This document shows positions 51,185-60,326 of a stretch of 64,000 nucleotides of DNA, one piece after another. The notes beneath the pieces are model-generated. The model worked only from the letters and a program-made list of their open reading frames with translations, did not search any database and had not been told where the DNA came from. Positions within the stretch are counted from its first letter, which is position 1. Each line of letters opens with the position of its first letter. A program made the translations under genes and the position numbers. Origin of the DNA: Streptomyces tibetensis (lineage in GTDB: Bacteria; Actinomycetota; Actinomycetes; Streptomycetales; Streptomycetaceae); assembly GCF_007655005.1 (NCBI RefSeq), contig NZ_SZVW01000022.1, positions 62,001 through 126,000 on the forward strand, in the 5' to 3' direction.

Positions 51185-53620
51185 TCAGAGCAGCTCGGGC
51201 AGATCCTCGGCGTAGAGCAGCGTCAGGTCGTCCTTGTCCGGCTCCGGGAGCTGGGCGACCCGGCTCGCGTGCCGCTCGACCATGGCCTCGAACGTCTGCC
51301 GTGCGGTACGCCCGTTGCCGAACGCCGGACCCTTGGGGAGCAGCGTGAAGTACTTCCCCAGGGCCTCCGCGGCGCCCGGCGCGAGCCGGTACTCGTGCTC
51401 CTCGGCCTGCTGCTCCACGATCCGCAGCAGATCCTCGGGGTCGTAGTCGCTGAAGGTGATGGTCCGTGAGAAGCGGGACGCCACGCCCGGGTTGACGGAC
51501 AGGAAGCGCTCCATCTCGGCCGTGTAGCCCGCGACGATCACCACGACCGCGTCCCGGTGGTCCTCCATCAGCTTCACCAGCGTGTCGATGGCCTCCTTGC
51601 CGAAGTCGCGACCCGCGTCCTCGGGGGACAGCGCGTACGCCTCGTCGATGAACAGCACGCCGCCGCGCGCCTTCTCGAAGGCCTCCTGGGTGCGGATCGC
51701 CGTCGAGCCGATGTGCTCGCCGACCAGGTCGACCCGGGACACCTCCACCAGGTGCCCCTTCTCCAGCACGCCCAGGGAGGCGAGGATCTCGCCGTAGAGC
51801 CGCGCGACCGTCGTCTTGCCGGTGCCGGGGGAGCCGGTGAAGACCAGATGACGCTTGACCGAGGCCGCTTTCAGACCGGCCTGCTGACGGCGGCGGCCGA
51901 CCTCGATCATGTCGGTCAGGGCGCGCACCTCGCGCTTGACGCTCTCCAGGCCCACCAGCGCGTCCAGTTCACCGAGGACGTCCTTGGAGGTCCGGGCCGG
52001 CTGCTCGGCCCCGGCGGCCTGCGCCTCAGGCTCCGGTTCGGTGCGCGGTCCCGGGAGCGCGCCCAGCAGGCCGGGGGAGTGGCTCACCGCCTGCACGGCC
52101 GTCTCCCGCGCCGCGGGCGCGCGCAGCCCCGCGCTCTCGTCGCTCGTGCAGTCCTCGACGAGCGGGCCCGCCCCGGACGTCGCGTCGGCGCCGCTGTCCG
52201 CGAACTCGTAACCCCCGCGCGCGCACCGCTCCGTGCGGCACTTCCGCAGCGTCGTACGGCTGCCGTCGATGACGTGGAAGCCGTAGCCGCCGCTGCCCGT
52301 CACCCGGCAGTTGAGGAAGCTGCCCCGGCCACCCGCCGAGACATAGACGCCGGCCTCCGCGGGCGAGTCGATCGTGCAGCGCTCCACGGTGGGGTCGGCG
52401 CCCTTGGTGACGATCACGCCGGTCTGCGTGCCGTCGACCGTGCAGCCGCTGAGCGTGCCGCCGCTGCCGTGGTCGCGGAACCAGGCGCCCGTCGCCGCGT
52501 CCCGGATCCGGCAGTCGTCGAGCTGCGCGGTCGCGCCGTCGCTCACCGACACGACCGTGTTGCGCACCTGCGACAGGTCGGTGTCGACGACGTCCACACG
52601 CGAACCGCGGTCGAGGACGAACAGCGCGTCCGGCACGTCGTGCACCCGGCATGAGTCCAGTACGGCGGTGGCGCCGTCGCTGACCCACACCGCCGGGTAG
52701 TCGCCCGTGCTGTCGAAGATCTCGCACTGGTTGGCGTCCACCCGGGTGCCCGGGTCCCACACCGACAGGCCGTTGCGCCCGAACTGCCGCACCGTGGTGC
52801 GGGTCAGGGTGAGAACGGAACGGGAGCGCAGGTCGACCGCGTTCTCCGGGATGTCGTGGATACGGCAGTCGGCGAGGGTCAGCACCGCGTCCGTGTCGAG
52901 TGTGACGCCGTCGGACGTCGTGCGGTGCACATCGCAGTCGGTGAGGTGCGCGGTCGCCCGGCCGGTGATCTGCACACCGCTGCCCCGGACTTCGTACACC
53001 TCGCAGCCCACGGCCTCCAGCGCCGAGTTCTCCCCGGTCGCCGACAGGCCCGAGCCCGAGGTGTGGTGCACCCGGCAGCGCTCCAGGCGCGGGTGGGCGC
53101 CGCCGCGCACCGCCACCCCCGCCTGGCCGGCCGCGACGACCTCGCACTCCTCGAACACCCCGCCCGCGCCGTCGACCACGGCGATGCCGATGCCCGCCGG
53201 GTTGTCCACCGCGCAGCGCCGCACCGTGGGCCGGGCGCTGCCGCGCACCTCGATCCCGGCCGCCGACCGTGTCACGACCCGCACGTCCCGCAGCTCCGGG
53301 GTGCCCTCCTCCACCAGCACGGCGGGGGCGGCCGCGTCCTGGCCCTCCACGTGCAGGTCCTGCACCACCGCCGAGGCGCGCACGGTCAGCGGCACGCCGT
53401 CCAAGGGTGCGATCCGCACCGAGCCGGGGGAGCCCTCGGGGCCGCGCAGGGTCACCGCGCGCTGCAGGACGAGGTTCTCCCGGTAGGTGCCGGGCGCGAC
53501 GGTGAGGACGTCTCCGTCGGCCGCGGCCTCCAGGGCGGCGGCGAGCGATGCGTACTCACCCGTGCGGCGCCGCCACCGCGACGTGCCGGTGTGCGTCACC
53601 TGGACCGTGCCCTGTGCCAT
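51185..53620 (-). CDS. Parallel beta-helix protein fused to CbbX/EccA-like AAA+ ATPase
   Basis: An 811-residue soluble protein. Residues about 20-500 are a right-handed parallel beta-helix of roughly 20 short rungs, seen as repeated segments like V(x)DCRIHDIP and GVxVxGGAxPxLERCRVH. A Pro/Glu-rich linker (about 520-545) leads to an AAA+ domain (about 550-811) of the CbbX/CfqX type, also seen in EccA of type VII secretion. Walker A is GSPGTGKT (about 595-602), Walker B FIDEAY (about 653), with sensor residues behind. There is no signal peptide. ATG 53620 starts where the beta-helix homology begins. It converges on the big membrane protein gene. Confidence 0.8.
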   Translation of the reverse strand: MAQGTVQVTHTGTSRWRRRTGEYASLAAALEAAADGDVLTVAPGTYRENLVLQRAVTLRGPEGSPGSVRIAPLDGVPLTVRASAVVQDLHVEGQDAAAPAVLVEEGTPELRDVRVVTRSAAGIEVRGSARPTVRRCAVDNPAGIGIAVVDGAGGVFEECEVVAAGQAGVAVRGGAHPRLERCRVHHTSGSGLSATGENSALEAVGCEVYEVRGSGVQITGRATAHLTDCDVHRTTSDGVTLDTDAVLTLADCRIHDIPENAVDLRSRSVLTLTRTTVRQFGRNGLSVWDPGTRVDANQCEIFDSTGDYPAVWVSDGATAVLDSCRVHDVPDALFVLDRGSRVDVVDTDLSQVRNTVVSVSDGATAQLDDCRIRDAATGAWFRDHGSGGTLSGCTVDGTQTGVIVTKGADPTVERCTIDSPAEAGVYVSAGGRGSFLNCRVTGSGGYGFHVIDGSRTTLRKCRTERCARGGYEFADSGADATSGAGPLVEDCTSDESAGLRAPAARETAVQAVSHSPGLLGALPGPRTEPEPEAQAAGAEQPARTSKDVLGELDALVGLESVKREVRALTDMIEVGRRRQQAGLKAASVKRHLVFTGSPGTGKTTVARLYGEILASLGVLEKGHLVEVSRVDLVGEHIGSTAIRTQEAFEKARGGVLFIDEAYALSPEDAGRDFGKEAIDTLVKLMEDHRDAVVVIVAGYTAEMERFLSVNPGVASRFSRTITFSDYDPEDLLRIVEQQAEEHEYRLAPGAAEALGKYFTLLPKGPAFGNGRTARQTFEAMVERHASRVAQLPEPDKDDLTLLYAEDLPELL

Positions 53621-53849
53621 GGTGTAGCTGTGCCCCCACCTCGGTCGTACTGATGGCTCGTCCGCCCTAGGGGCGCTCCGGCCGGGGTCGCTACCGCGAC
53701 CGAGCCCGGCCCTCCGGGGCCCGGGCACGCACACGGCATCGACACCGGCGCGTCCCTGAGGTTCGCTCGCGCGCGGGTTGTGCCGAACGGTTCGGCCGGA
53801 CCACCGTAGCGTGCGCGCGGGTGGTGGGTTGACCAGAGCCTGAAGCCCG

Positions 53850-54455
53850 TCAGCTGCCGGCGCCTGTCCTGCCCCAGTCCGGGCCCGCCCTGTCCCATGC
53901 CTGGTCCCAACGCGCGTACCGGCGGCGGGCCATGCGCCACACGATCAGCCGTCTGCCGCCCTCTATGAGTCCGCCCGTCGCCAGGGCCGCGCCGAAGCCG
54001 GCGAGGACCGCGTGCGTCGAGGCGGTCGCGGAGTCGAGCGGGCGGGGCACCATCCGGCCGTGCGCGTCGGTCCATATCCGGAACGTGTCGCCCTGCTGCG
54101 GGTCCTTGAGGCTCGCCAGGGCGGGGCCCTGGTGCGCGGTGCCGTCCGGCGCGGTCCAGTCGGCGAGGACGCGGTTGCGCAGATCCCGTCCCGACGACGT
54201 CTCGGGGTCGGAGTCCAGCGGGGAGCGGTCCAGCTTGCGGACCACCGTGGCGGTCACCAGATGCCGCGCCTCGTGCTGCGCCCGCACCGAGCGCTGCAGC
54301 GCGTCCTGAGCGGACTCCCCGACGAGTGAGCCGGCCACCGGCGCGACCAGCAGGATCAGCAGCAGGGCGGCCAGTGCCAGCCAGGCCTCGGCCAGGTCGG
54401 TCGCGCGGCAGAGCGGATTGCGCCGCCAGCGCCAGAGTCCGCTGATCGCTCGCAC
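53850..54455 (-). CDS. Rv1733c-like membrane protein
   Basis: A 201-residue protein with one helix near each end (about 25-47 and 160-180) and an exposed domain between. The start VRAISGLWRWRRNPLCRATD resembles the mycobacterial Rv1733c family and its Streptomyces relatives, whose function is unknown. GTG 54455 has GGAAGGGG 9 bases before it; a longer frame from 54509 is possible. It is transcribed in the same direction as the beta-helix/AAA+ gene but 229 bases upstream of it. Confidence 0.65.
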   Translation of the reverse strand: MRAISGLWRWRRNPLCRATDLAEAWLALAALLLILLVAPVAGSLVGESAQDALQRSVRAQHEARHLVTATVVRKLDRSPLDSDPETSSGRDLRNRVLADWTAPDGTAHQGPALASLKDPQQGDTFRIWTDAHGRMVPRPLDSATASTHAVLAGFGAALATGGLIEGGRRLIVWRMARRRYARWDQAWDRAGPDWGRTGAGS

Positions 54456-54619
54456 TGCCTGCACCCCCTTCCCGCTCCGTGATACTCCCCGGCGGAGCCG
54501 TCCACGCACGGACCCGTCGAAGAGAGAGCGAAGTCACCTCTCCCCAGGGCCTCTCATGAATTTCTCACACAAGCCCAAACGCCCGGACCCGCGGCACGGT
54601 TCCCGCTCCGCCCGAAGAG

Positions 54620-55447
54620 CTATTCGAGAATCCTGAGCGGATCCCCGACCCGGATCGCGCCGCGCGACAGCGGCACCAGATTCTGGCCGAAGACCAGCTT
54701 GCCGTCGCGCCGGCGGTGCCGTCCCAGGCTGAACAGGGGCTCGCGGCCGCGCTCGCCGGTGTCCTGGTCGGTGGTCGTCACCACGCATCGGCCGCAGGTC
54801 TTGGCCACGCGGAACGGCACGTCCCCGATGGCGAGGCGCGACCAGTCGTCCTCGGCCCAGGCGGGGGTGCCCGTCACGACCACGTTCGGCCGGAAGCGGT
54901 TCATGGGCAGCGGGCCTTCGCCCACGTACTCGCCCTGCGCGATCAGGGAGTTGAGGGCGTCGAGCGAGGCCGTGGTGGTGAGCAGCAGCGGAAAGCCGTC
55001 GGCGAAGGAGACGGTCTCACCGGGCCGCGCGTACTCCGGGGCGAGAGGTCTGCGCGTGGCCGGGTCGTCGAGGTGCACCAGGCGCACCTCGACGCCGAGG
55101 TGGGAACTGCACCAGGCGTGCGCGGCCTCGTCCTCGGCGGGGACCGCCTCGACCTTGTCGCGGAAGATCTCCACCGGCACGGTGACCGACGGCCGGGGTA
55201 CGGGCACGGTCAACGGCGGCATGCCCGGCGCGGACAGCCGGACGCCGCCACCGGGCAGCAGCTCGGCGGCGACGCGCGCGAGTCGCGGCTGTTGGCGTTG
55301 CGTGACGACCTTTCCCCCGTCGTCGATCAGCACCCAGCGCCGGTCCCCGGCCAGCCCCCAGGGCTCCACGACGGCCTGCCGGGGCGCCAGGCCCCGGACC
55401 GCCTTGACCGGATGGAGGTGAATCGAGTGCAGGTGAGCGTTCCCCAT
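54620..55447 (-). CDS. MOSC-domain protein
   Basis: A 275-residue protein with an N-terminal beta-barrel (HLHSIHLHPVKAVRGLA) and a MOSC domain. MNRFRPNVVV, CGRCVVTTTDQDTG and FGQNLVPL are the family signatures, with Cys in KTCGRC as the likely sulfur-carrying residue. Relatives (YcbX/MARC) help reduce N-hydroxylated bases using molybdenum cofactor. ATG 55447 starts the family alignment. Confidence 0.88.
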   Translation of the reverse strand: MGNAHLHSIHLHPVKAVRGLAPRQAVVEPWGLAGDRRWVLIDDGGKVVTQRQQPRLARVAAELLPGGGVRLSAPGMPPLTVPVPRPSVTVPVEIFRDKVEAVPAEDEAAHAWCSSHLGVEVRLVHLDDPATRRPLAPEYARPGETVSFADGFPLLLTTTASLDALNSLIAQGEYVGEGPLPMNRFRPNVVVTGTPAWAEDDWSRLAIGDVPFRVAKTCGRCVVTTTDQDTGERGREPLFSLGRHRRRDGKLVFGQNLVPLSRGAIRVGDPLRILE

Positions 55448-55491
55448 GGGGCCATCGTGCCAGCCGGCAACGACAGCCCCCGGAGTCCGGC

Positions 55492-55920
55492 TCAGTAGCC
55501 GCGGTACTGCTGGCTGTTGTACGGGTCCTGATAGGGCGCCGGGGCCGGCCGGGGAGCCGCGGGGCGCATCGCCTCGTAGCCCGCGGGGGCCGCCGGACGC
55601 GGCTGCTGCGGCTGGGGACCGGGGTAGCCGCGCGGAGCGGTGGCCTGCTGCGGGATGTACGCCGCGGGCGCCTGCTGCAGCGGGGCGGGCTGCTGCGTCT
55701 GCGGATAGCCGTAGGCGGACTGGGAGGGGGCTGCCGGAAGGGCGGGCAGCGCCGACGGGAGGGCGGGAAGGTTGCCGCCCGGCATGTCGTACTGGGCGGG
55801 GACCCGGATCGGGGCGATCTGCGGGGTACCCCGCTCGGCGACGAGCCTGTCGTAGATCGGGGTGTCCGGGAAGGAGGCGGAGTAGTAGCCGCCGCCATAG
55901 GTGGAGCGGGGGGAGGTCAT
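55492..55920 (-). CDS. Pro/Gln-rich low-complexity protein (DUF6643-like)
   Basis: A 142-residue protein beginning MTSPRSTYGGGYYSASFPDTP and then almost entirely Pro, Gln, Ala and Tyr. It resembles short actinobacterial disordered proteins (DUF6643-type). No enzymatic motif. It reads away from the TerD gene with which it shares a promoter region. Confidence 0.6.
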   Translation of the reverse strand: MTSPRSTYGGGYYSASFPDTPIYDRLVAERGTPQIAPIRVPAQYDMPGGNLPALPSALPALPAAPSQSAYGYPQTQQPAPLQQAPAAYIPQQATAPRGYPGPQPQQPRPAAPAGYEAMRPAAPRPAPAPYQDPYNSQQYRGY

Positions 55921-56212
55921 GCCACATAAGTTAAGCCAACTATGTGCTCGTTGGGGAGACCGATAAGAGGGTTGTTTTCCGTGTCCGCAGTGACCAGGGA
56001 TCCCCAATGCGAGCGAACTCGCCAAAAAGGGGCGGCGAACGAGGCCTTGATCGTGTAAAGGCCGAGTTCCGGGCGGGTTACCGACGGTCGGCCGCCGGTC
56101 ACCGTGGCGGCCGCGCGGGGGACTTCGCCGTGGCGAGCAATTAGGTTGTGCGCACGAAACTCGACGGACGGCCGGGACGGGCCTGGCGCGGCGACACGCA
56201 ATGGGGGCGGAC
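55921..56212. other. AT-richer divergent promoter region
   Basis: A 292-base divergent gap with lower GC than its surroundings. It contains an inverted repeat (55923-55946) next to the Pro/Gln-rich gene start. No gene or RNA was recognised. Confidence 0.5.
55923..55946. promoter_or_regulatory. Inverted repeat at the start of the Pro/Gln-rich gene
   Basis: Arms CACATAAGTT and AACTATGTG pair except for one extra A, with a 5-base middle. It directly abuts the ATG at 55920, so a bound protein would overlap the promoter or the leaderless start. Confidence 0.4.
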
Positions 56213-57484
56213 ATGCAAATGCTGAAAGGTTCAAATACTCCGGTGCCGACCGCCGCGTTGCGGGTGGAATTGGGATGGCGGACCGGAGCGGGCGTGCCCG
56301 ACACCGACGCCTCCGCTTTGCTGCTGGTGAGCGGCAAGGTCCGCTCCGACGCGGACTTCGTCTTCTACAACCAGCCCGCGCACTCCTCCGGCGCGATCCG
56401 GCACGAGGGCAAGCGCACCACCGACGGCCGGGTGACCGACATGCTCCTCGTCGACCTCGCGCGCGTCGAACCCGCCATCGAGACCGTCGTCCTCGCCGCA
56501 TCGGCCGACGGCGGCACCTTCGGGCAGATTCCCGACCTGTACATCGAGGTCCAGGACGCCGCCCAGGGCACGCCGGTGGCCCGTTTCGACAACCCGGGCG
56601 CCACCACCGAAACCGCTTTCGTGCTGGGCGAGTTCTACCGTCGCCAGGGCGCCTGGAAGTTCCGCGCCGTGGGCCAGGGCTACAGCAGCGGCCTCGAAGG
56701 GCTGGCCACGGACTACGGCATCACGGTGGACGAACCGCAGCAGGCGGCACCTGCCCCCGCCACGGCGCCGCCCGCAGCCGCGTACTCGCCCCCGCCCCTG
56801 CCGCAGCCCGCCGCTCCGCCCCCGCCCGCCGCGCCGCCCACGCCCGTCCGCCTCACCAAGGTGACGCTCACCAAGGCGGCCCCGTCCGTCTCCCTCGCCA
56901 AACAGGGCGGCACCTCCGGAGCGCTGCACGTCAACCTCAACTGGGAGGTGCGCAAACAGTTCTCGGGGTGGAGCAGCAAGGTCGGGCGCCCGACCGCGAT
57001 GCACTCCGACCTCGACCTCGACCTGTGCGCGCTGTACGAACTCACCGACGGCAGCAAGGGCGTCGTCCAGGCCCTCGGTAACAGCTTCGGAGTCCTGCAC
57101 CGGCCGCCGTACATCCACCTCGACGGTGACGACCGCACCGGCGCCGTGTCGAGCGGTGAGAACCTCACCGTCAACCTCGACCACAAGAACGCCTTCCGGC
57201 GCATCCTCGTCTTCGTCACCATCTACGAAGGCGCCCGTTCCTTCGCCGATCTGCACGCCTCGGTCACGCTCCGGCCGCAGCACGGGGCACCGATCGAGTT
57301 CTCCCTCGACGAGTGCACGGTTCCCTCGCTCGTGTGCGCGCTCGCCCTGATCACCAACACCGGAGGCGACCTGGTCGTCCAGCGTGAGGCGCGCTACCTC
57401 GTACCCGAGCGCGGGGTGAGTCCGCAGCGGACCGTCGACCACGCCTACGGCTGGGGCATGAACTGGACCCCTGGCCGAAAATGA
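56213..57484 (+). CDS. Double TerD-domain protein
   Basis: A 423-residue protein with two TerD folds joined by a Pro/Ala-rich linker (about 180-220). TerD domains bind Ca2+ and are linked to tellurite, stress and phage-related processes. The first domain (about 10-170) carries VSGKVRSDADFVFYNQ and the second (about 240-420) FSGWSSKVGRP and the LDLDLCALYEL acidic strand. ATG 56213 has GGGGGCGGAC before it; ATG 56201 is 4 codons longer. No other ter genes are beside it. Confidence 0.85.
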   Translation: MQMLKGSNTPVPTAALRVELGWRTGAGVPDTDASALLLVSGKVRSDADFVFYNQPAHSSGAIRHEGKRTTDGRVTDMLLVDLARVEPAIETVVLAASADGGTFGQIPDLYIEVQDAAQGTPVARFDNPGATTETAFVLGEFYRRQGAWKFRAVGQGYSSGLEGLATDYGITVDEPQQAAPAPATAPPAAAYSPPPLPQPAAPPPPAAPPTPVRLTKVTLTKAAPSVSLAKQGGTSGALHVNLNWEVRKQFSGWSSKVGRPTAMHSDLDLDLCALYELTDGSKGVVQALGNSFGVLHRPPYIHLDGDDRTGAVSSGENLTVNLDHKNAFRRILVFVTIYEGARSFADLHASVTLRPQHGAPIEFSLDECTVPSLVCALALITNTGGDLVVQREARYLVPERGVSPQRTVDHAYGWGMNWTPGRK

Positions 57485-57499
57485 CCCCTGCGGCGGCCG

Positions 57500-58672
57500 T
57501 CAGCCCTCGTCGGGCAGGGCGTCCGGGCGCGCGTAGGTGCGGCCCTTCCAGGCCGCACCCCGCCCCCGGTAGTGCTGCACCGCCGAGTCGACGGTCATGA
57601 GGAGATAGAGGAACGCCGTGAACGGCAGCAGCGGAGCGAGCCACAGCGGCTGCCGGTAGTAGCGGAGCATCGGGACGTACGTCCCCGTCATGACGAGCCA
57701 CGCGAGACCGCCGACGACGGCTGCCGACGTGCTGCCGGCGGCGAGGCCGGTCAGGACCGATACGGGCGGGACCAGATACACCAGCGCCAGTCCGGCGACC
57801 GTCCCGGCGAGCAGCAGGGGGCTGTGCCGCAGCTGGGCGTACGCGCTGCGCGAGACCATGCGCCACAGGTCGTGCAGGCGCGGATACGGCCGCACGCTGT
57901 CCACCCGCTCGGCGAGCCCGAGCCAGACGCGGCCACCGCCACGCTTGACGGCCCGGGCGAGCGCCACGTCGTCGATCACGGCGTGCCGGATCGCGTCCGG
58001 GATCCGGCACCGCTCCGCGGTCTCCGCCCGCAGCAGCACACAGCCCCCGGCCGCGGCCGCCGTCCGACCCGCCACGGCGATCCGGCGGAAGGGGTAGAGC
58101 TGCGCGAAGAAGTAGACGAACGCCGGCACGACGAACCGTTCCCACACACTGTCCACCCGCAGCCGGGCCATCTGGGAGACGACGTCGTATCCACCGGAAC
58201 GGGCCGCCGCCACCAGCTCCCGCAGACTGTCCGGAGCGTGCGCGATGTCGGCGTCCGTCAGGAGGAGGTACTCGGGATCACGCGCGCGTGCCAGCCCGAT
58301 GCCGTGGCGCACCGCCCACAGCTTGCCGGTCCAGCCCGCCGGAGGCTCGCCCGGCGACCCCACCGTCAGCGGCAGCCCGCCGTGCCGGCCTGCCAGCTCA
58401 CGCGCCAGATCACCGGTTCCGTCCGAGCTGCCGTCGTCGACGAGGAAGACCTCCGCCCGTCCCGGATAGTCCTGCAGGAGCAGCGAGGGCAGCGCGGCGG
58501 GCAGCACGGCCGCCTCGTCGCGGGCGGGGACGACGACGCACACGGACGGCCACACGTCCGGCTCCGTGCGCGTCGGCAGTCGCACATCGGTGCGCCAGAA
58601 GAAGCCCTGACAGAGCAGCAGCCACACCCAGGCGAGGAGTGATCCAGCGGCGGTCCACACAACGGCGCTCAC
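57500..58672 (-). CDS. Glycosyltransferase family 2 membrane enzyme (HpnB-like)
   Basis: A 390-residue protein with an N-terminal helix, a GT2 catalytic domain and C-terminal helices. The nucleotide-sugar motif is VDDGSSDGTGDLA and the metal DxD is TDADIAH; a later ED-like IDDVALARA and the QxxRW equivalent RMVSRSAYAQLRHSP are present. It looks like the hopanoid-associated HpnB group, but no hopanoid genes are here, so the acceptor is open. GTG 58672 starts the membrane helix. Confidence 0.78.
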   Translation of the reverse strand: MSAVVWTAAGSLLAWVWLLLCQGFFWRTDVRLPTRTEPDVWPSVCVVVPARDEAAVLPAALPSLLLQDYPGRAEVFLVDDGSSDGTGDLARELAGRHGGLPLTVGSPGEPPAGWTGKLWAVRHGIGLARARDPEYLLLTDADIAHAPDSLRELVAAARSGGYDVVSQMARLRVDSVWERFVVPAFVYFFAQLYPFRRIAVAGRTAAAAGGCVLLRAETAERCRIPDAIRHAVIDDVALARAVKRGGGRVWLGLAERVDSVRPYPRLHDLWRMVSRSAYAQLRHSPLLLAGTVAGLALVYLVPPVSVLTGLAAGSTSAAVVGGLAWLVMTGTYVPMLRYYRQPLWLAPLLPFTAFLYLLMTVDSAVQHYRGRGAAWKGRTYARPDALPDEG

Positions 58673-58729
58673 GGGCGCAGTCTGCCCCACCGACGCTGCC
58701 CCGGACGGCTCATCGTCTATCGTGATCGG

Positions 58730-59515
58730 GTGAAGATCGCGCTCATGGATTCCGGAATCGGTCTGCTGGCGGCCACCGCCGCGGTACGACGGCTGCGCCC
58801 CGACGCCGATCTCGTGCTCTCCCTGGACCCCGACGGCATGCCGTGGGGCCCGCGCACCGTCGAGGACCTGACCGAGCGCGCCCTGGCCGTCGCCGAAGCC
58901 GCTGCAGCGCGCCGCCCCGAGGCCCTGATCGTCGGCTGCAACACCGCGACCGTGCACGCGCTGACCGCCCTGCGCGCCCGCTTCGAACCGGAGCTTCCGG
59001 TCATCGGCACCGTCCCCGCGATCAAACCGGCCGCGGCGGGCGGCGGCCACCTCGCCATCTGGGCCACGCCGGCCACCACGGGCAGCCCCTACCAGCAGAA
59101 CCTGATCAAGGACTTCGCCGGTGGCGTGCCCGTCACCGAGGTGCCCTGCTGGGGCCTCGCCGAGGCCGTGGAACACGCGGACGAGGCGGCCATCGACGCG
59201 GCGGTGTCCGCGGCCGCCGCCCTCACCCCGGACGAGGTGACCACCGTCGTCCTCGGCTGCACCCACTACGAACTGGTCGCCGAGCGCATCCGGGCCGCCG
59301 TCCAGCGACCCGGCCGCCAGCCCCTCGTGCTGCACGGCTCCGCCGGAGCCGTGGCCGCCCAGGCCCTGCGCCGTGTCGGCCTGCAGCCCGCGCCGGGAGC
59401 CACCCCGCACGGCACGCTCACCGTGCTGCTCAGCGGACGCGAGGGCACGCTGCCCGCCCCCGCCCTGGCCTACGCCGAAGGGCGTCTGCTGCAGGCGGTC
59501 ACACCCGCCCGCTGA
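58730..59515 (+). CDS. Aspartate/glutamate racemase-family protein
   Basis: A 261-residue racemase. The two catalytic Cys are Cys70 in VGCNTATVH and Cys177 in LGCTHYELV, with Asp7-Ser8 in the MDSGIG loop (usually DSGxGG). It may make D-Glu for peptidoglycan or act on another amino acid. The GTG start lies 6 bases after a TATCGT -10-like element, so the transcript is probably leaderless. Confidence 0.82.
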   Translation: MKIALMDSGIGLLAATAAVRRLRPDADLVLSLDPDGMPWGPRTVEDLTERALAVAEAAAARRPEALIVGCNTATVHALTALRARFEPELPVIGTVPAIKPAAAGGGHLAIWATPATTGSPYQQNLIKDFAGGVPVTEVPCWGLAEAVEHADEAAIDAAVSAAAALTPDEVTTVVLGCTHYELVAERIRAAVQRPGRQPLVLHGSAGAVAAQALRRVGLQPAPGATPHGTLTVLLSGREGTLPAPALAYAEGRLLQAVTPAR

Positions 59516-59630
59516 CCGGAGAACCGGTCACCGAAGGTCACCGGCCACCCGGCTCGGCGCGACGGCCGCCCGGCGCAGTCACGCTCCGCCACGAGGTACC
59601 AGCGGAGCGAAATCTGAGTACCCTCAAGGC

Positions 59631-60185
59631 ATGAGGGACCACCGCCACGGCGAGAACGCCCCCCACGCGCACACGGACGTCTGGACCGGCCGTGCCACGA
59701 ACCGCGTGCAGTGGCTGCTGGCGCTCGTGGGCGCCGCCTGCATGGCACTCGGCATCGAGCTGGCCGTCGACTCGGCCTGGACCTCCGGCATCGCCCCACT
59801 GGTGATGGCCGTCGTCGGATGCATCGCCGCCGGGCTGCTGGTCCTCTTCGGAACGCTCGCCTTCGTGCACGTCGCCCTGCGGGTCGACGAAGAGCACCTC
59901 GAGGTGCGCTGCGGCCACATCGGCGTGCCCCGCCGCCGTATCCCGCTCTCCAGCGTGGCCGGCGCCACGTACATCTCCCATGTCACCCCCCGCCACTGGG
60001 GCGGCTGGGGTTACCGGTGGCTGCCGGAGAAGGGCACCGCGGTGGTCGTACGACGCGGCGAGGGTGTCGAGCTCGAACTGTGGGACGGGCACACCTTCAC
60101 GATCACCGTGGACGACGCGGAGGCCGCCGTACGGGTGATCGAGGCGCGGCTGCGGCCCACCAAGCCGGGCGCTCCCACACACTGA
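59631..60185 (+). CDS. Membrane protein with PH-like domain
   Basis: A 184-residue protein: a basic/His-rich head, two helices (about 28-48 and 55-78), and a C-terminal beta-rich region resembling bacterial PH domains, with RRRIPLSSVAGATYI and WGGWGYRWLPE. Function unknown; such proteins are common in actinomycetes. ATG 59631 is preceded by AAGG at short spacing. Confidence 0.65.
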   Translation: MRDHRHGENAPHAHTDVWTGRATNRVQWLLALVGAACMALGIELAVDSAWTSGIAPLVMAVVGCIAAGLLVLFGTLAFVHVALRVDEEHLEVRCGHIGVPRRRIPLSSVAGATYISHVTPRHWGGWGYRWLPEKGTAVVVRRGEGVELELWDGHTFTITVDDAEAAVRVIEARLRPTKPGAPTH

Positions 60186-60215
60186 CCGCACACTGAACCT
60201 CGGGGCCTCGTCACC

Positions 60216-60296
60216 GGCTGTGATCACCGGTACTGATCACGGACTGTGATCACCGGACTGCGGTCACAGGACTGGGGTCACCGGACGGTGACACCC
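60216..60296. repeat. Short imperfect tandem repeats with hairpin
   Basis: About five related units of 12-16 bases (core ACTGTGATCACCGG, ACTGCGGTCACAGG, ACTGGGGTCACCGG) follow one another between two convergent genes. The GTGATCA/TGATCAC pair inside (60220-60240) can form a stem. Confidence 0.7.
60220..60240. terminator. Hairpin between convergent genes
   Basis: GTGATCA and TGATCAC form a 7-base stem with a 7-base loop, 35 bases after the stop of the PH-like protein gene. It can serve both convergent transcripts. Confidence 0.5.
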
Positions 60297-60326
60297 ATGG
60301 CGCCGGACGCCGTGTGCCCCCCCCGG

